The position numbers and the translations under genes are program-made. From Thereva unica (lineage: Eukaryota; Arthropoda; Insecta; Diptera; Therevidae): 64,000 nt of DNA. Shown here piece after piece: positions 1 to 11,350 of this stretch. Below the pieces are notes generated by a model. It saw only the letters and a program-made list of their open reading frames with translations, did no database searches and had not been told where the DNA came from. The stretch covers positions 27,264,942 through 27,328,941 of the forward strand of contig OX465281.1 in NCBI GenBank assembly GCA_949987705.1, in the 5' to 3' direction. Position 1 is the stretch's first letter, and the number at the start of each line of letters is the position of its first letter.

Positions 1-990
1 GATTACGAGCCCGAGTGTATGATTTTCTAGTATTTTCACTTTTAAATTTCAAGAAACGATGATATAGATACTCCCTTTCGGCGATAAGGGACTTGATTTC
101 ATTGCAGAACCAGGGATTTCATTGCAGAACTCCTCAAAGATAGCAATTTTATCATCTATGTCTTCTACCACAAAGATATTATCCCACGGAAGTAATTGGC
201 AGTGTTCCAGGAGCCGATCGCGGTTAAGATTTTTAAAATCACGATATACTATAGTTTTCCTGGGAATTGCGTCAACCTGAAAATTGTAACTAGCAAATAG
301 GATGTCATGGTCTAAATAACTTGGAGGAGATATTTGATTTTGAAATAGAATCATGCTAGGTTCGGAACAAAGGAAGACATCGAGTAGCGATGGGTTCGAC
401 GCATTAAAGTAGGTTGGCAAGGTATTCATTTGAGCAAGGCCTAAGGTCTTCATTGTATGATTATAGAATTTTTCTTGACTGGAAGATTTTAATAAGTTTA
501 CATTGAAATCCCCAGCGACAACTATATGTGCATACGTGTGAGAAAGATGCTCCAGGGTCTCCTCCAGTTCAGCGGAATTATCAAGTTTAAATAGACCTGG
601 GGGAGAGTACAATAAACACTGACTAGTAAAAGTTTTTCAGAACCATTTGAGACCTCCACACAAATAAACTCAATACCAGGGTTCATAGAGCGACCGATTA
701 ATCCTACATTTTAGGTAGTCCCTAAGGAATATAGCCACACCACCACCAATGCGACCTTGACGATCGTTACGAAAAATTTGAAAACCATTTATGGATACAA
801 GGGACGACGGGATGGCTTCGTTTAGCCAACTTTCGCACACTAAAATCGCGTGGACATTAACATTTATAAATATCTCGTTGATCTCTGCAATTTTCGGTTT
901 GATACTTCGAGAGTTAAAATGGCATATGTTGAACCCGGTATTGACAGAACAGAATATTTTTAGCAACACACTTACCTTTTTCCCCACAAC
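1..990 (-). pseudogene. CR1/Kiri-like non-LTR retrotransposon, endonuclease relic (runs off left edge)
   Basis: Reading leftward on the minus strand, the sequence encodes an apurinic-type (APE) endonuclease domain, which nicks target DNA for a non-LTR retrotransposon. The N-terminal half (987-670) has HFNSRSIKPKI, VCESWL and GRIGGGVAIFLR. The second half (612-49) has VAGDFNVNLL, SLLDVFLCS and YLDHDILF, where SDHD is usual. Stops and a frame break between the halves show it is dead. The reading continues past position 1 toward a reverse transcriptase outside the window. The same family occurs at 46985-50166, where RSIRSKIGELYEIFIN and FRNDRPGRIGGG align with it. The family call is from motif resemblance; the endonuclease itself is clear. 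Confidence 0.8.
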
Positions 991-1690
991 TGAGCTCCCT
1001 GTTCATGCAAATAACTTCATAGGATCGAAGCAGTGAGCACCCTCAAAAGATGTGTCAATAATAAGTAGAAGTAGAATAGTAGTAGAATAGGCAAACCAAG
1101 TAAAGCACGAATACCAGAACAAACAAATTTGATGATCAAGAAGCAACATGTCCAAAAATAAAAGGTTGAAATTAAAAAGTTAAATAAAAAAAAAAATAAA
1201 ATAAAATAAAATAAAAAATTGAAATTAAGAATTTAAATTAAAGATTGAAATAATAATTGAAATTAAGAATAGAAATAAAGATAGAAGAATAGAAAAAAAT
1301 CCAAAAAAGAATAAATGGTACAAAAACAAGATAAAATAATTTACCATTAAACGCTTGAACCTCTATGCTCCAGGGTATCCACCGACGGGCATTCTAGTTC
1401 GGTTAAGTCACGCACAATGATTTCCCGAGCATCGCTCTCTTTTTTTTTATGCACACGAGTGCATCCTTCGTAGCAACAGCATGCAGCAGTCCCATTCTGC
1501 GCAAGTTTAAGGCCTCCCGTAGCAGAAAATTGTTACTTTGGGTGAGACTCTCGTTCACCTTACAATCACCAGGCGAGGTGCGGATTTCCAGGTTCGGTGT
1601 ATTTTATCAGAGTTCGATTGTGTAAGACCGATCGCTTTCATTTTCGACATAGCCCTAAAGGGGCTAATCTATCCTATCTTTGTCTCTATC
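991..1690. other. A-rich flank and unassigned sequence
   Basis: Positions about 1140-1340 are very A-rich (repeated AAATAAAATAAA and GAAATTAAG tracts) and probably represent the 5' flank or untranslated part of the minus-strand element to the left. The similar relic at 50170-50440 has a comparable A-rich flank. Positions 1371-1690 lead into the hairpin-tail copy at 1695 and may be its 3' untranslated region. I see no convincing coding sequence. Confidence 0.4.
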
Positions 1691-1767
1691 CTTCGAGCTA
1701 AGCTTACTACTAGACATTGCACTATGACGTGTACGACACGAAGGACTAGTAGTACAAAGGGTGACAC

Positions 1768-2809
1768 CAGGGCCGGCGCGACCGTTTTTGGCGCCCTAGG
1801 CGAGGAGAATTATTAGCGCCCCTTGCTATGGACCACATTAAATACATTACACCTTTGACACAAAAATAAATTTCCTTTAACTTTGACACTAAAACAAATT
1901 TCCTTTAAGTAACATGATAGTATCGGAATGTATTCATCGTTTTATTATCCTTAAGGGCGCTCCACATTCTCAAGAGAATCTCGCGAGAACGCGAGAAACA
2001 TGCGAGAAACGTGAATGTGGAAGCGATTTCTCAAGTTCTCGCGTTGTTCTCCAGCTTTTCTCCACTTTTTGTCGGTTTTTTGGCGCGAGACAAAGGAGCG
2101 CGAGAACTTGAGAACAGGCGAGAACGTGTATTGACTCCACACTCGCATGTTTCTCAGTAGCGCGCGCGCCGCCGACTTGAACGGAAGTAATTGTGTACCT
2201 TGTGGCGTCAATATGAGCGTAACTTGGACAAACGAACTTGAGTTGAAATTTTTGGAATATTTCCAAGAATGCGCATAACAATAAACTTGTCGCAGCGGTT
2301 ACTTCTGCGTCCATCGTCATCGAACGCGAGAACTGTAGTGAGAACTATTTAAGAACTTTGTGAGAGTGTGTACCCAAAAGAAGTTCTCGCAGAGAATCTC
2401 CGGAGATTCTCGCGTGAATGTCTCGCGTGAATGTGGAGCGCCCTTTAGAATTGAGTCATCTGATAGTACTTGTGAGTGCGGCGGTGACGAGCGCGCGCTC
2501 AACAGTCAACACAATTTTTTAAGAATTGTCCAAAAAAATAACTCGTAAATTATTATCCATTCACGAAGTGACCAGTAAAGAAAAAAGTTGACCCAGTTTA
2601 ATTATTTTTGGACCTCATAAATTCAATTTTATTACGCCTTCAAAATGGTTAAAAGAATCAGTAAATAAAAAAAAATCCACTTTTCTCTGTTTCTCTTTTT
2701 TTGCTCTTCATAAATTTTGTTAAAAACTGAAAGCCGGAAATCTGGCGCCCCCCGAAAATCGGCGCCCTAGGCGATCGCCTAGTTCGCCTTAATGGTAGCG
2801 TCGGCCCTG
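1768..2809. mobile_element. Non-autonomous hAT-type DNA transposon (1,042 bp)
   Basis: The element starts CAGGGCCGGCGCGACCG and ends with the inverted CGTCGGCCCTG, giving imperfect terminal inverted repeats that begin CAGGGCC. It is flanked by a perfect 8-bp duplication GGTGACAC (1760-1767 and 2810-2817). CAGGG ends with 8-bp duplications are the hallmark of the hAT superfamily. There is no transposase reading frame, so it would need one in trans. Subterminal GGCGCCCTAGGCGA-like motifs occur at both ends. It interrupts hairpin-tail copy 1 and itself contains the element at 1954-2444. Confidence 0.88.
1954..2444. mobile_element. Nested 491-bp inverted-repeat element, TTA target (PIF/Harbinger-like)
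   Basis: The ends are AGGGCGCTCCACATTC and its inverse GAATGTGGAGCGCCCT, flanked by TTA on both sides (1951-1953 and 2445-2447). A 3-bp TWA duplication is typical of PIF/Harbinger elements. The inside is rich in GAGAACGCGAG and TCTCGCG motifs in both orientations, so the element could fold extensively. There is no transposase. It lies wholly inside the hAT-type element. The superfamily call rests on the TTA duplication alone. Confidence 0.75.
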
Positions 2810-2835
2810 GGTGACACCTAAGCTATCACATAAAG

Positions 2836-3985
2836 GGGGGATCCACATAAAAGAGTACCCAGTTCATCAAAGGCGGGTTGGAACTCCCAAAATAATTTGG
2901 ACTTAATCTTACGAATTTGATCACCCTGATTGCCGGTTGGCATTCCTATAAAATAAAGATCTGCTTGTTAGCATGAGCCCTTTTTTAAAATTTCGTCGTT
3001 ATATGGCTATATAGTGTTCATCTCCGCTTGAAAAATTATACCTACTCATTATTATAGGATGTCGTTTTTAGAACTTACTCTTCGCTCACATGTTAAGCTA
3101 GCGGGATACGGATTGGACTTCTCTTTACTGCTTCAACAGAGTTAACGATCGGCGTCCTAATTTTGCTTACCATACAATCTACCCCGTGTAGTTATCTTAC
3201 AGGGGCAAACCTCTATTTTCAGACACACTTTCAGCGGCGCTATTTAAAATTATCAGTATTACAATGGAGTGTGCGTCGATCCGTATCTAAAAACCTCCTA
3301 GATTTTCTTGTCAAATGTCATCGAAATGACAGTTTTATATTGACAGTTCAAAAATGGCGCCAAAATAAAAATGACACATCTTGTTGAAAGACGATGTAAA
3401 ATATTTGCCATAATCTTAAATTTTGCAAGACAAATTTTTGTCCATCTCACCTCTTAGGTAGTTGTAATGCTAGAATTATATGGGCATCGACTAGTTGCAG
3501 TCTAATGCTAGCTAGTGCTCAGAATGCTAACGCTCCATGAGAAAATTCTTAGATCGTTTCACTTGTTTCTATTCTGTCCTTCATTCTGGTCCTTGAGAAA
3601 AATTCCTTATGCCGTAATAATATGCCTTCAAATTGATGTTATAAAGCACACACACCAACCTTTCTTGTAAAGGACTAACGCGATCATTCTCGAACCTTAG
3701 TATTCCACTCTCCACGCGGGACTGGCTTTTAGTATTGCACCGGCTTTTATCTAGCTGCTAATACTTTTGGAACCTTTTTTGCCTTTCTCTCGGCTTTTTT
3801 CTAGTCTCAACTTCCTGTGTATTGTCTTTGACCTTACTTGAAAGAAGATGAGTCCTGCGTCTGATACGATTAAGGTATTTCCTATAGACTTCATGTCCGC
3901 TCAGGAACTAAGTAAGTTTATAACTCATTTCCCAACGCTGAATTTATATGAACGGTTAGGAAGTCGTAGATTATTAATTAATAAA
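2836..3985. other. Unassigned sequence with decayed repeat pieces
   Basis: No coding domain recognised. TTTTATGTGGATC-like sequence at about 2840-2860 echoes the R1-like relic near 7850. Positions 3421-3535 recur at 7082-7192 (see the separate repeat entry). TGTCA-type short motifs are frequent around 3310-3380. Confidence 0.4.
3421..3535 (+). repeat. Dispersed repeat, copy A (partner at 7082-7192)
   Basis: TTGCAAGACAAATTTTTGTC, a CATCTCAC block and AGAATTATATGGGCATCGAC with AGTTGCAGTCTA recur in the same order and orientation at 7082-7192, with substitutions and small gaps. Each copy lies a few hundred bases 5' of an R1-like minus-strand relic (3990-4485 and 7390-8290). The block could therefore be the 3' untranslated region of that family. 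The copies are non-coding. Confidence 0.6.
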
Positions 3986-3989
3986 GGCC

Positions 3990-4485
3990 CATATTTTCAC
4001 GCTCGGGATAGGTCTGTGGGTTCACCGACTCGTCCCACTTCCCACTCCGTACGGACTTGTACCACACCATCTGTAACAATATAGACTCCCCTCTAACATA
4101 ATATGGATCATAAAGACGTATTCGCTCTCCAGTATGTCTATGACGATCATCCCCGCTATTACGATCATTTGATCCTCATGCTATGATAATCCTCGCAATG
4201 TTCTAACCACTCTGACCATCAGGAGACGACGACTCGATGGAGGCCTACAGTATTTTTGCAATTGCGAATAATCGATTCCCCTATCTTGATCGTGATAGGC
4301 ACTGGTTTTCTTCGTTTGCTGATTAGCATCGCTTCAGCTGTGTGCTCTGCCAGCGCTAGACCAACACTTTCTAGCCACTTGTTTATCTCCCAGATCACTT
4401 CGTCTGCACACAATTCGATCTCATCGAAGCGTCGTCCTGCGATCACTGCTCAGATGCCACCCTCGCAGCCGATCGCAGCGGCTCC
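3990..4485 (-). pseudogene. R1-like non-LTR retrotransposon, reverse transcriptase relic
   Basis: The minus strand from 4480 encodes AVIAGRRFDEIELCADEVI, then INKWLESVGLALAEHTAEAM and LISKRRK, and an IRVG-like segment. This is the region after the reverse transcriptase active site in R1-clade ORF2 proteins. The expected F/YADD box just upstream is degraded. Further downstream (4215-3990) the sequence matches 7560-7390 base for base in blocks (GATCATCCCCGCTATyAC), so both come from one family. Many stops are present. Near 4485 it meets an oppositely oriented relic. Confidence 0.65.
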
Positions 4486-4940
4486 TTTTTGGAAGTACAG
4501 CATCAACACATTAGCAGCCCTCTCCATACTTTATCGCTATTACCATGGCGACTGTTCCATTGAAATTCAGGACCTCCTGCCTGCACTTTTCCCGCAACAC
4601 AAGACTTGCCCGCCCGGCTCACCCTCATACCCTACAGCCCCCCGTTCGCGCACAATACGGTTTAGAAGTTCGTTTATGAATAGAACAAGTCGACTGTGGA
4701 ATAATGTCCCGTAGTCAGTATTTCCGAACTCGTACAACACCTTAGAGTTCAAACGTGAGGTTCATCGTCATTTTCTTCTACACCCTCCAGACCCCCTCTA
4801 ACCTTTCCTATTCTCCTCTATTCTTCAAACCAAGCTTACTACTAGACATTGCACCATGAACTGAACGACATGACGGACTGGTAGTATAAAGGGTTACACC
4901 TAAGCTTGGTTTTTTCATATAAAAAAAAGAAAAAAAAATC
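4486..4940 (+). pseudogene. Non-LTR retrotransposon ORF2 C-terminus plus 3' end
   Basis: On the + strand the reading includes ALSILYRYYHGDCSIEIQDL, then RTIRFRSSFMNRTSRLWNNVP in pieces, a stop, SVFPNSYNT, a stop, and EFKREVHRHFLLHPP. This R/TSRLWN..P..VFP..Y....FK pattern is a common C-terminal signature of arthropod non-LTR ORF2 proteins. It is followed by the hairpin tail (4830-4909) and an A-rich end (4914-4940). This copy shows that the dispersed hairpin block is the 3' terminus of such an element. At least three in-frame stops make it a relic. Confidence 0.7.
4829..4940 (+). repeat. Hairpin-tail repeat copy 2 (best preserved) with A-rich end
   Basis: CCAAGCTTA (4830-4838) pairs perfectly with TAAGCTTGG (4901-4909). 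Inside this stem CTACTAG can pair with CTGGTAG. The loop includes ACATTGCACCATGA. An A-rich run follows, as expected at the 3' end of a retrotransposed RNA. It lies directly after the coding relic at 4486-4800. Confidence 0.8.
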
Positions 4941-6420
4941 AGGAGATCGCGTGATCTTTGCTGGCTGTACTTAGGCTAAGTTTTGCAAGTCTTGGAGCAC
5001 CCACCTCCACTTGGCTTCTATACGTTCTCCACTGTTTTGCCAGCAAAATTTGTTCTTGGGCCAATTCGTCTGCCTTATCGTTGCTCTTGTCGTACCTATG
5101 ACGAGGTATCTACTAAAAAGTGATCGTGTACCTCTTAGCCAAGAAAAAAACTCCTTTTGACAAGTTTCGACACCAAACCATTTAGACATAGAAGACATCT
5201 TTAACAACGTGTAATTCAAAAAGATCTCATCGTCCTAAACATAAAAGCAAGTCTTTGGAAATGACTGCCGACTGGTTTCAAATGGGCATACCATCGCCCT
5301 ATTCCCCAGGGTAAAATTATAGGGGCGTATCCTGGACTCAAAATTTAACTATAAATCGAACATTGAAGAAAGGGTGAAAAAAGCCGTGGGTCCTGTGAAG
5401 AAATACATCCGTGGTACGTCCAATTCTCATTTACGGATCGCTGGTGTTTCGGACATATCTAAGCAGAAACTAAAATGTCATACAGTTAGTAAGAATCCAG
5501 AGAACATCAATAATAGAGGAAACATGCGCCATGAAAACACGTCCCACGATCGCCTTTGATGTAGTGCTACAACTGCTCCCTTCCCGCCTTTACATCAAAC
5601 ACCTGGGGCTCGTTCAATGCCCTTGGAGCAAGGAAATCCGAGGCCTGCGTCTGAAAATGTGACGGTCATAGCAACATGGGTATGGTTGCCAAAACCACGG
5701 ACTACTTTCGCTCTGCCGATTAAGTTTGTGGTATAAAAACGGCGCGGTAATTGGGCATTACACCTAACCTATCCCGGACTGTATCTTAATGATTTCGAAA
5801 GTTATGGTTCAGATTTGAACATACGTTTCTATATACAGCTGCTTATTACCTTCGAAAATCTAGTCGACGTCATCCCTATGTTCTTGGCGTCTTGATGTTT
5901 GCATCCTTCCAGCGTAAATTTAGTCTCGTGTTCGCATCCTATAAATATTGCCGCAAAAGACTTTCTGGGAAGGTTCCTCCTCACTTATACGAGTTACTGG
6001 TCCTCCGTAACGCAGCCTACCGAGCTTTTATTCTATGTGTAAATCTAAGCTCGTGAAGGCACGATTTTGCTCCTTTACCCTTAAGGTGCGATGAATGTAG
6101 AACTTTTAGATTGCATCGCGTTTTGGTCTCTGTCTGTCCAAGCCATATTGTAGGCACAAAAATAACCCTTTACAATCATCAAATCAAGCGCGGACTTGTA
6201 GTAATCGGTCTATTCTATCAGAATTCGATCGTATATGCCTCTTTACACCAAACTGGTAGATGCACATTGTCTGGCCAAAGCCTTTTCATACAAATCTTCA
6301 ATCCCGTCCACATAAATGTCTCCCTTATGAAAATACCTAGATCGTGAAGGACAGGTTAGTAGACCCAAACTAATTTTGACTTGTACTTCGAACTTTATCG
6401 TTCTGACAGCTTAAGAATCT
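4941..6420. other. Unassigned, non-coding sequence
   Basis: No recognisable protein domain on either strand. Short open frames have no family resemblance. It is probably intronic or intergenic DNA with decayed repeats; TTACACCTAACCTATCCC near 5757 faintly recalls the hairpin-tail family. Confidence 0.3.
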
Positions 6421-6424
6421 ATCT

Positions 6425-6475
6425 TTCATGTCGTTCAGGTCATGGTGTAATGTCTAGTAGCAAGCTTCGGTTGTT
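6425..6475 (-). repeat. Hairpin-tail repeat copy 3 (partial, inverted)
   Basis: The reverse complement reads CTTGCTACTAGACATTACAC then CATGACCTGAACGACATGAA, matching copy 2 at 4834-4872 closely. The downstream arm is lost or diverged. It is non-coding. Confidence 0.65.
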
Positions 6476-7235
6476 CGGGAGTTCGGAAAAACTGATTGTG
6501 GGAGGTTGTTCCACATCCAAATTTTTCTATTTATAAGCGAACTTCTACATGTTAGTGTGAGCGAAAAATGGGATTGCACGGGATGAGTATGATCCGAGTG
6601 GACTAGTCGTGTGTTTCGGGAAAAATATTGCCTTGCAGATGGGATGGTGATAATCTCAATAGAATAGTTACTATGATAATAATGCTACGTTACAGCGGTG
6701 ACTTAAAGGGGGTCAATGAAGATGCAAAAAGTGTCATTTCAGATTTTTTGGATGGCGAGGTTTTACACCTTGCTCAGCCACGCTAAGGTGGTTGAGGCGT
6801 CGCTAGCTCAGATAAATGAGTTGTACTCGAGGTGGGGCCGAATGTAAGACTTGTAGCTTATAGCCCTGACTGCTGATCAAATTCTTTTACTTCACCGTTC
6901 AGGGACTTTTCTGTAGATGCAAGAATATTTATGATCTTTATGTTGTTAAATTCACCTGGTATGAGAAATGTACATGATGTTTTGTATATCAGTTTAAAGG
7001 AGTTAACGGTAAGTTTCATCCTTCTACTATCCATAAAACCTATTCTGAGCACAAACAATTCAATATTCACCATGATCCTATTTGTTGCAAGACACAATTT
7101 CTTGTCTATCTCACTTTTTAGCCAGAATTATATGGATATCGACTAGCTGCTGTCTACTGTAAGCCTGTGGTTTAGAATACCAACACCCTAAAATTCTAAA
7201 ATTCGCCCCTGTGCGGAAAGTCCAGTCGGGGCAAT
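6476..7235. other. Unassigned sequence containing dispersed repeat copy B
   Basis: No coding domain recognised. Positions 7082-7192 are the second copy of the repeat described at 3421-3535. The remainder shows no structure I can name. Confidence 0.35.
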
Positions 7236-7350
7236 TCGTGAAGAAGGTGACATTTCAGTCGAAATACCACTTTCAGCCCAAGATGAGTTTAGGCCGCTGT
7301 GCTGAAAGTCGTAATTTAACTGAGTGACTGAAACGTCACTTTCTCATCTC
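7236..7350. repeat. Small palindromic repeat, family copy A (partner at 62370-62510)
   Basis: GAAGGTGACATTTCAGTC at the left is mirrored by GACTGAAACGTCACTTTC at the right. Inside, CACTTTCAGC and GCTGAAAGTCG are also opposed. A related block at 62370-62510 has the same ordered motifs (AAAGTGACATT, ACTTTCAGCAC, AAGTCACTTTC). It resembles a miniature inverted-repeat element; ends and duplications are not resolved. Confidence 0.5.
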
Positions 7351-7389
7351 TCCACAATTGGGATAACTTTTGGGGTCCAGCGACACTTA

Positions 7390-8290
7390 ACCGATTCATC
7401 TCACTTGCCTTGTCTTTCCATTACGGACTTACACCATACCATCCTGCCGCCGTACCATTTGAGGCTCCACTCTAGGATATTATAGATCATAGGTACACAT
7501 TCTCTCGGCAGTATGTCTCCGAGGATCATCCCCGCTATCACTATCATGCGATCTTCACGCTATGGAGATCATCACAAATGGCGGACGCTTGATTCACCAT
7601 GCCATCTTAGGTCGCTTTACAATTTAGCCCCCGATCGACCATCACTCCCAGGTACCTTAGGGCGGGCTGTGAGTAAATGATCGCTTCTACTACTTTGATC
7701 TTTACTGATCAACACAACTTTTTCAAGCCACTAGTTTGTCAGATAGCCGCGTTCCAACGCAATTCGATTTCATCGAGGTGTCGCCCTAGGGCCACTACCC
7801 CAATGCCATCCACGAACGAACGATAGCTGCTGCTTCTTTTTTAATAAATTGTGATCCACATAAAAGGGCCCAGGACGGAACCGTGCGGAACACCACCTGT
7901 TGTCCTGTAAAACATCGACCCATCCTCCGATTCACAATGAAGCGACTTACTTCGGAGGTAGTCGATTACTACTCGCCACTTTGATGTTATGAACGCCTCG
8001 ACTATTTCGCTCCATCTTTCCGAGTTGAACAATGTATTTTTGACGTCCGGGGTTATCAATGCATAGTAGCGATTTCTCTCTATGACTGATCTTGCCATGT
8101 CCACTATTATTCTGAATACATCAGTCGTTGGTCTTGTCTTTCCAAAGCCGAATTGCCAGTTCGACAAGCCTCTTTCCATTTCAACGCTACGGAATATACT
8201 GTTACAGATCACTCGCTCGAAACGCCGGATTGTTCTGTATTCCATCTCTGTAGCTTACTCCTTTTTGTTCAGTATGCCTTCCACTAATGC
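7390..8290 (-). pseudogene. R1-like non-LTR retrotransposon, reverse transcriptase relic
   Basis: The minus strand carries a 134-residue open frame (8245-7841) with FGFGKTRPTTDVFRIIVDMA, ALITPDVKNTLF and TTGGVPHGSVLGPFMW. These are reverse transcriptase fingers and palm motifs in which R1-clade proteins have FGFRKGRST, DVKNAFNS and GVPQGSVLGPLLW. Downstream (7840-7390), in broken frames, there is LRYLGVMVDRGL-like and AERMCTYDL-like sequence of the post-RT region. The YADD box is degraded. It is dead, and the same family as 3990-4485. Confidence 0.75.
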
Positions 8291-11090
8291 TCAATCGTAA
8301 TCTGCTTAGTGAAAATTTTCAGAAACTCCCTTCTATCAAAAATTCAGTAGAACCTGACTTATTATTTCGCAATGAAGACTCAGCACACCAGAACCCAAAA
8401 ACCACACACACATCAAAAACTCCCAAAAAATTAATCTTCAATTAAGGAAGCACTCCTTAAATAATAAAAATTAAAAAAAAGGAATTTTCTAATATCCCAA
8501 AAAGAAGTAATTGTGTTTGTCCCTTTTTCCTGTTAAGTACTCCTTAACCTTGCTCCTTTCTGCGCTGAGGTCTACTCCGGAAGCACAATAGATCTTCACC
8601 CCAAACCCCTGTGAACCGAGGCGCACTTTTATTCTCTCCGTCAGGATTCTTTGTCCTTTTTAAAAGAAGATTATGTAAAAGTTATATTAAGAAATTTCAT
8701 TACGCACCCTTTCCCCCACTTCAACGACTATAATGAAAATTAAGAGAATGCCGCCATCGTCGAGCGAAAAAGGATTATTGAGGAGTGGGGAGGAGTTGAG
8801 GTCTAACGATCACTACCCCCACCCAAACGCAAGTGTTTTAAAATTTATTTAAGCAGAGTCACACAAAAGCTGCTGAAATTTGCAATTCAGGATCTTTAAT
8901 ATAAGCCTGTGGTATTTATGTGTGTGACAGGAGATGTGGTGGGGTTAGGAGGGGGAGAGGAGATGATGTTGCACGCATTTGTAAGTGACCCACAACACTA
9001 GGAGATATACTCGTACACCCCCGTTGGCCCCCATCTGGAAATCTTGTTAAGGTGTCCGGAGAAACTTTTCGCCGCAAGCTCTAGAAGGGATTGACTTTGT
9101 AAGAGCGGTGGCCCAGATTCACCACTAGTTAAGCAGGAGGACTTGCTCTAGACAAAGGGGGTAACTGAACGTGAAATAAATTTGTGTAGAACGGCCGCGG
9201 GGGGGGGGGGTGGATGTGGGGAAAGTTTGTTGGTGTACACTCAGCATGCGAGGCTCCTTAATGACCTCGTCCTTTGCCCTCCTCGTTACATCATGAACGA
9301 CCAAGGAGATGTGGAGATAGCAGAAGCCGCAAGTCAATGACATCTTAATGAGTCCTGTCTTAAGTTTTAATTTGTGCAAAAGAAAGTTGCTAGCAACTCA
9401 GTTTCAGCAACTCTCTCCCTCTCTCTGCCCTTCTCTCTTCTCGTCCTTCTTCCACTCGAGAGAGCTCAACTGTAGCAAAAGGACTTGACTTCAGGATTAG
9501 ATGCGATTACGGGGGCCCCAGCATTAGCCGCCGCCACGAGGATGGCTCAACTGTGTGGTTGATATGGATGTGTGTTTTGGATTGGATTACTTCTACTCCT
9601 GCCCAGCAGCAACTACATTTGTGTTTGTCCTATTTTCTTTCTGTATTTTTTGTTGCCCCTTGGTATGTGGTAACTATGCCTCTCTAGCTCTATTGTACGC
9701 CACAAGGACCACACACAGCCACCACATACAGGCATCACAAAGTCAATGCGCACTGCACGATGGAAATCTCTTTCGAATTGTTTTTCTGAGAGATAATTAA
9801 AAGGCATTGTTTGTAACTAAAGAAAATTTCGTGGAGGATTGCGGAACATCTCGCATCTCCAGGCAGAGCGAGAGATAAGTCAATTCCCAAGGACATTACA
9901 TTTATACTTGCCTTGTTTGTTAAATGGTACGCAAGCATTTCCTTGTTATCCTTGTCTTCAGGTTCTTTTCTTGTGTGCTTCATGGTATTTGTTCCAGATT
10001 AAGTCATTTTTTTGGTATTACCCTGTATATAGAGAGCATTCAAAATTTATTATGGAACAGGATTATGGTTTTGCTATCTTCTTGGTATTTGGATCATAAA
10101 TTTTTTTATAGCAGAATAAATTTTTTCATGCTATATGTATATTCCCAGTCAAATTTATGATCAATAGTCTTTGGGAAATTAACAAAATTGCGTTGTCTCA
10201 CAGGATTCAACCCTTATCCCCTTCTCTAATCACGCACTTGCCTCATCGGCCAATTCCCACTTTACCAGTCCTGAGAAAACTCTTTTGCCAAATCCTTCGA
10301 TGACGAATTTTTATTAATGGCATCAATAGTGCCGAAACGTCTTCCTTTTGGAATTGATTTTAATTTTCAGAACCAATAAAAGTTTTTGAGAGCAAGGTCT
10401 ACTTGAGGACAGTCATCTGTTTTTTGGCACAAAACTTACGAATTGATAGGGGTAAATGGTTATGAATCAGAACTATGTCGTATTTATGCTAATTTTTCTC
10501 CGTAACCTTTTTGAAAGCAACCTTTTACATATTTTTGCTTGTTTGATATTAAGCCAAAAATTTCAAATGAATAACTCCATTGAAATAAAAAAAAAAGAAT
10601 TATACAGATTCACCTTGAGGACGATCAAATTCTGACGTGTTCTTTTGTAGCCCACTGTTAGTATTGAATTTTTGGCCCCAATTTCGTAGACGGTAAAATC
10701 AACCCTCGTCTTCTGTCATGATCATTTAAATGATCATCGTCGTTTTTTTGACGAAGTCAAATGAGAAACACAAACAATGCCTCAACTCGATGAAGGCCAA
10801 TTATTTCTGATGACGTTTCCGAATTGAGATTTGAACCTCTTCTGCTAGTTCATTGATATTTGGGCAGCAAGATTGAGACATGCACCAGGTTTCTTGTTGT
10901 TGATTTGCTGAATATAAGTGTGATCAGTTTAGATCAGTTGATTAGTTGGTAGATCCTCCGTACCACTGTTTACGAAAAATAGCATCACTTCTGGACTATC
11001 GTTTCAAAGATCGAATATTTCTTTGATGGTTGCTTTCATTTCAAGTTTGATGGTTGTCCCCGTAAATTATCCTTTCACCAATCATGATTT
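8291..11090. other. Unassigned sequence, probably intronic or intergenic
   Basis: No coding domain or mobile-element end that I can support. Features are a poly-G run near 9199-9210, CT-rich sequence at about 9410-9440, and a perfect 20-bp palindrome at 10718-10737. Open frames such as 9555-9800 look like chance. Confidence 0.35.
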
Positions 11091-11092
11091 TT

Positions 11093-11350
11093 AAAAAAAA
11101 AACTTCGTACCCTAAGCATTTTTTGCCGAGACTAATAATATTCACGAAATTGTAGATCATCCTACGTGAGTTCCTGATGAGGCTCAGTGGCAATTCAACT
11201 ACACGCTAGTAAACATACATTTTTTGTATTCAATCCGGTATTTAAAAAAAAAAGCTAGAAAGAAAAGAAGGTTAGCTATCTGGTCTTATTCACTTCTTCC
11301 AAGCCATTGACTGGGACTTGTGTTTCCACAGTGGAAACGCTCTCGTAAGG
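11093..11350 (+). repeat. Direct repeat, left copy (partner at 12470-12725)
   Basis: The ordered blocks GACTAATAATATTCACGA, TGTATTCAATCC, and GTC-TATTCACTTCTTCCAAG with GGGACTTGTGTTTCCACAG and GGAAACGCTCTC recur in the same order and direction at 12470-12725, with indels. The copies are about 1.37 kb apart and similar in length (about 250 bp), like a pair of long terminal repeats or a tandem duplication. The intervening sequence has no recognisable gag or pol. Confidence 0.55.

Larger units (their letters stand above)
1695..2835 (+). repeat. Hairpin-tail repeat copy 1, split by a hAT-type insertion
   Basis: GAGCTAAGCTTACTACTAG begins a block that recurs at 4829, 16391 and 54513 on the + strand and at 6425 and 18045 on the minus strand. 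After TAGTAGTACAAAGGGTGACAC the block is interrupted by the element at 1768-2809. It resumes with the duplicated GGTGACAC and CTAAGCTATCACATAAAG. By comparison with 4500-4940, this is the 3' end of a non-LTR retrotransposon. Confidence 0.75.

Noticed and set aside
9555..9800. 81-codon + frame with a membrane-like stretch (FVFVLFSFCIFCC)
   Set aside because: No family resemblance or splice support; T-rich DNA readily encodes phenylalanine/leucine runs.
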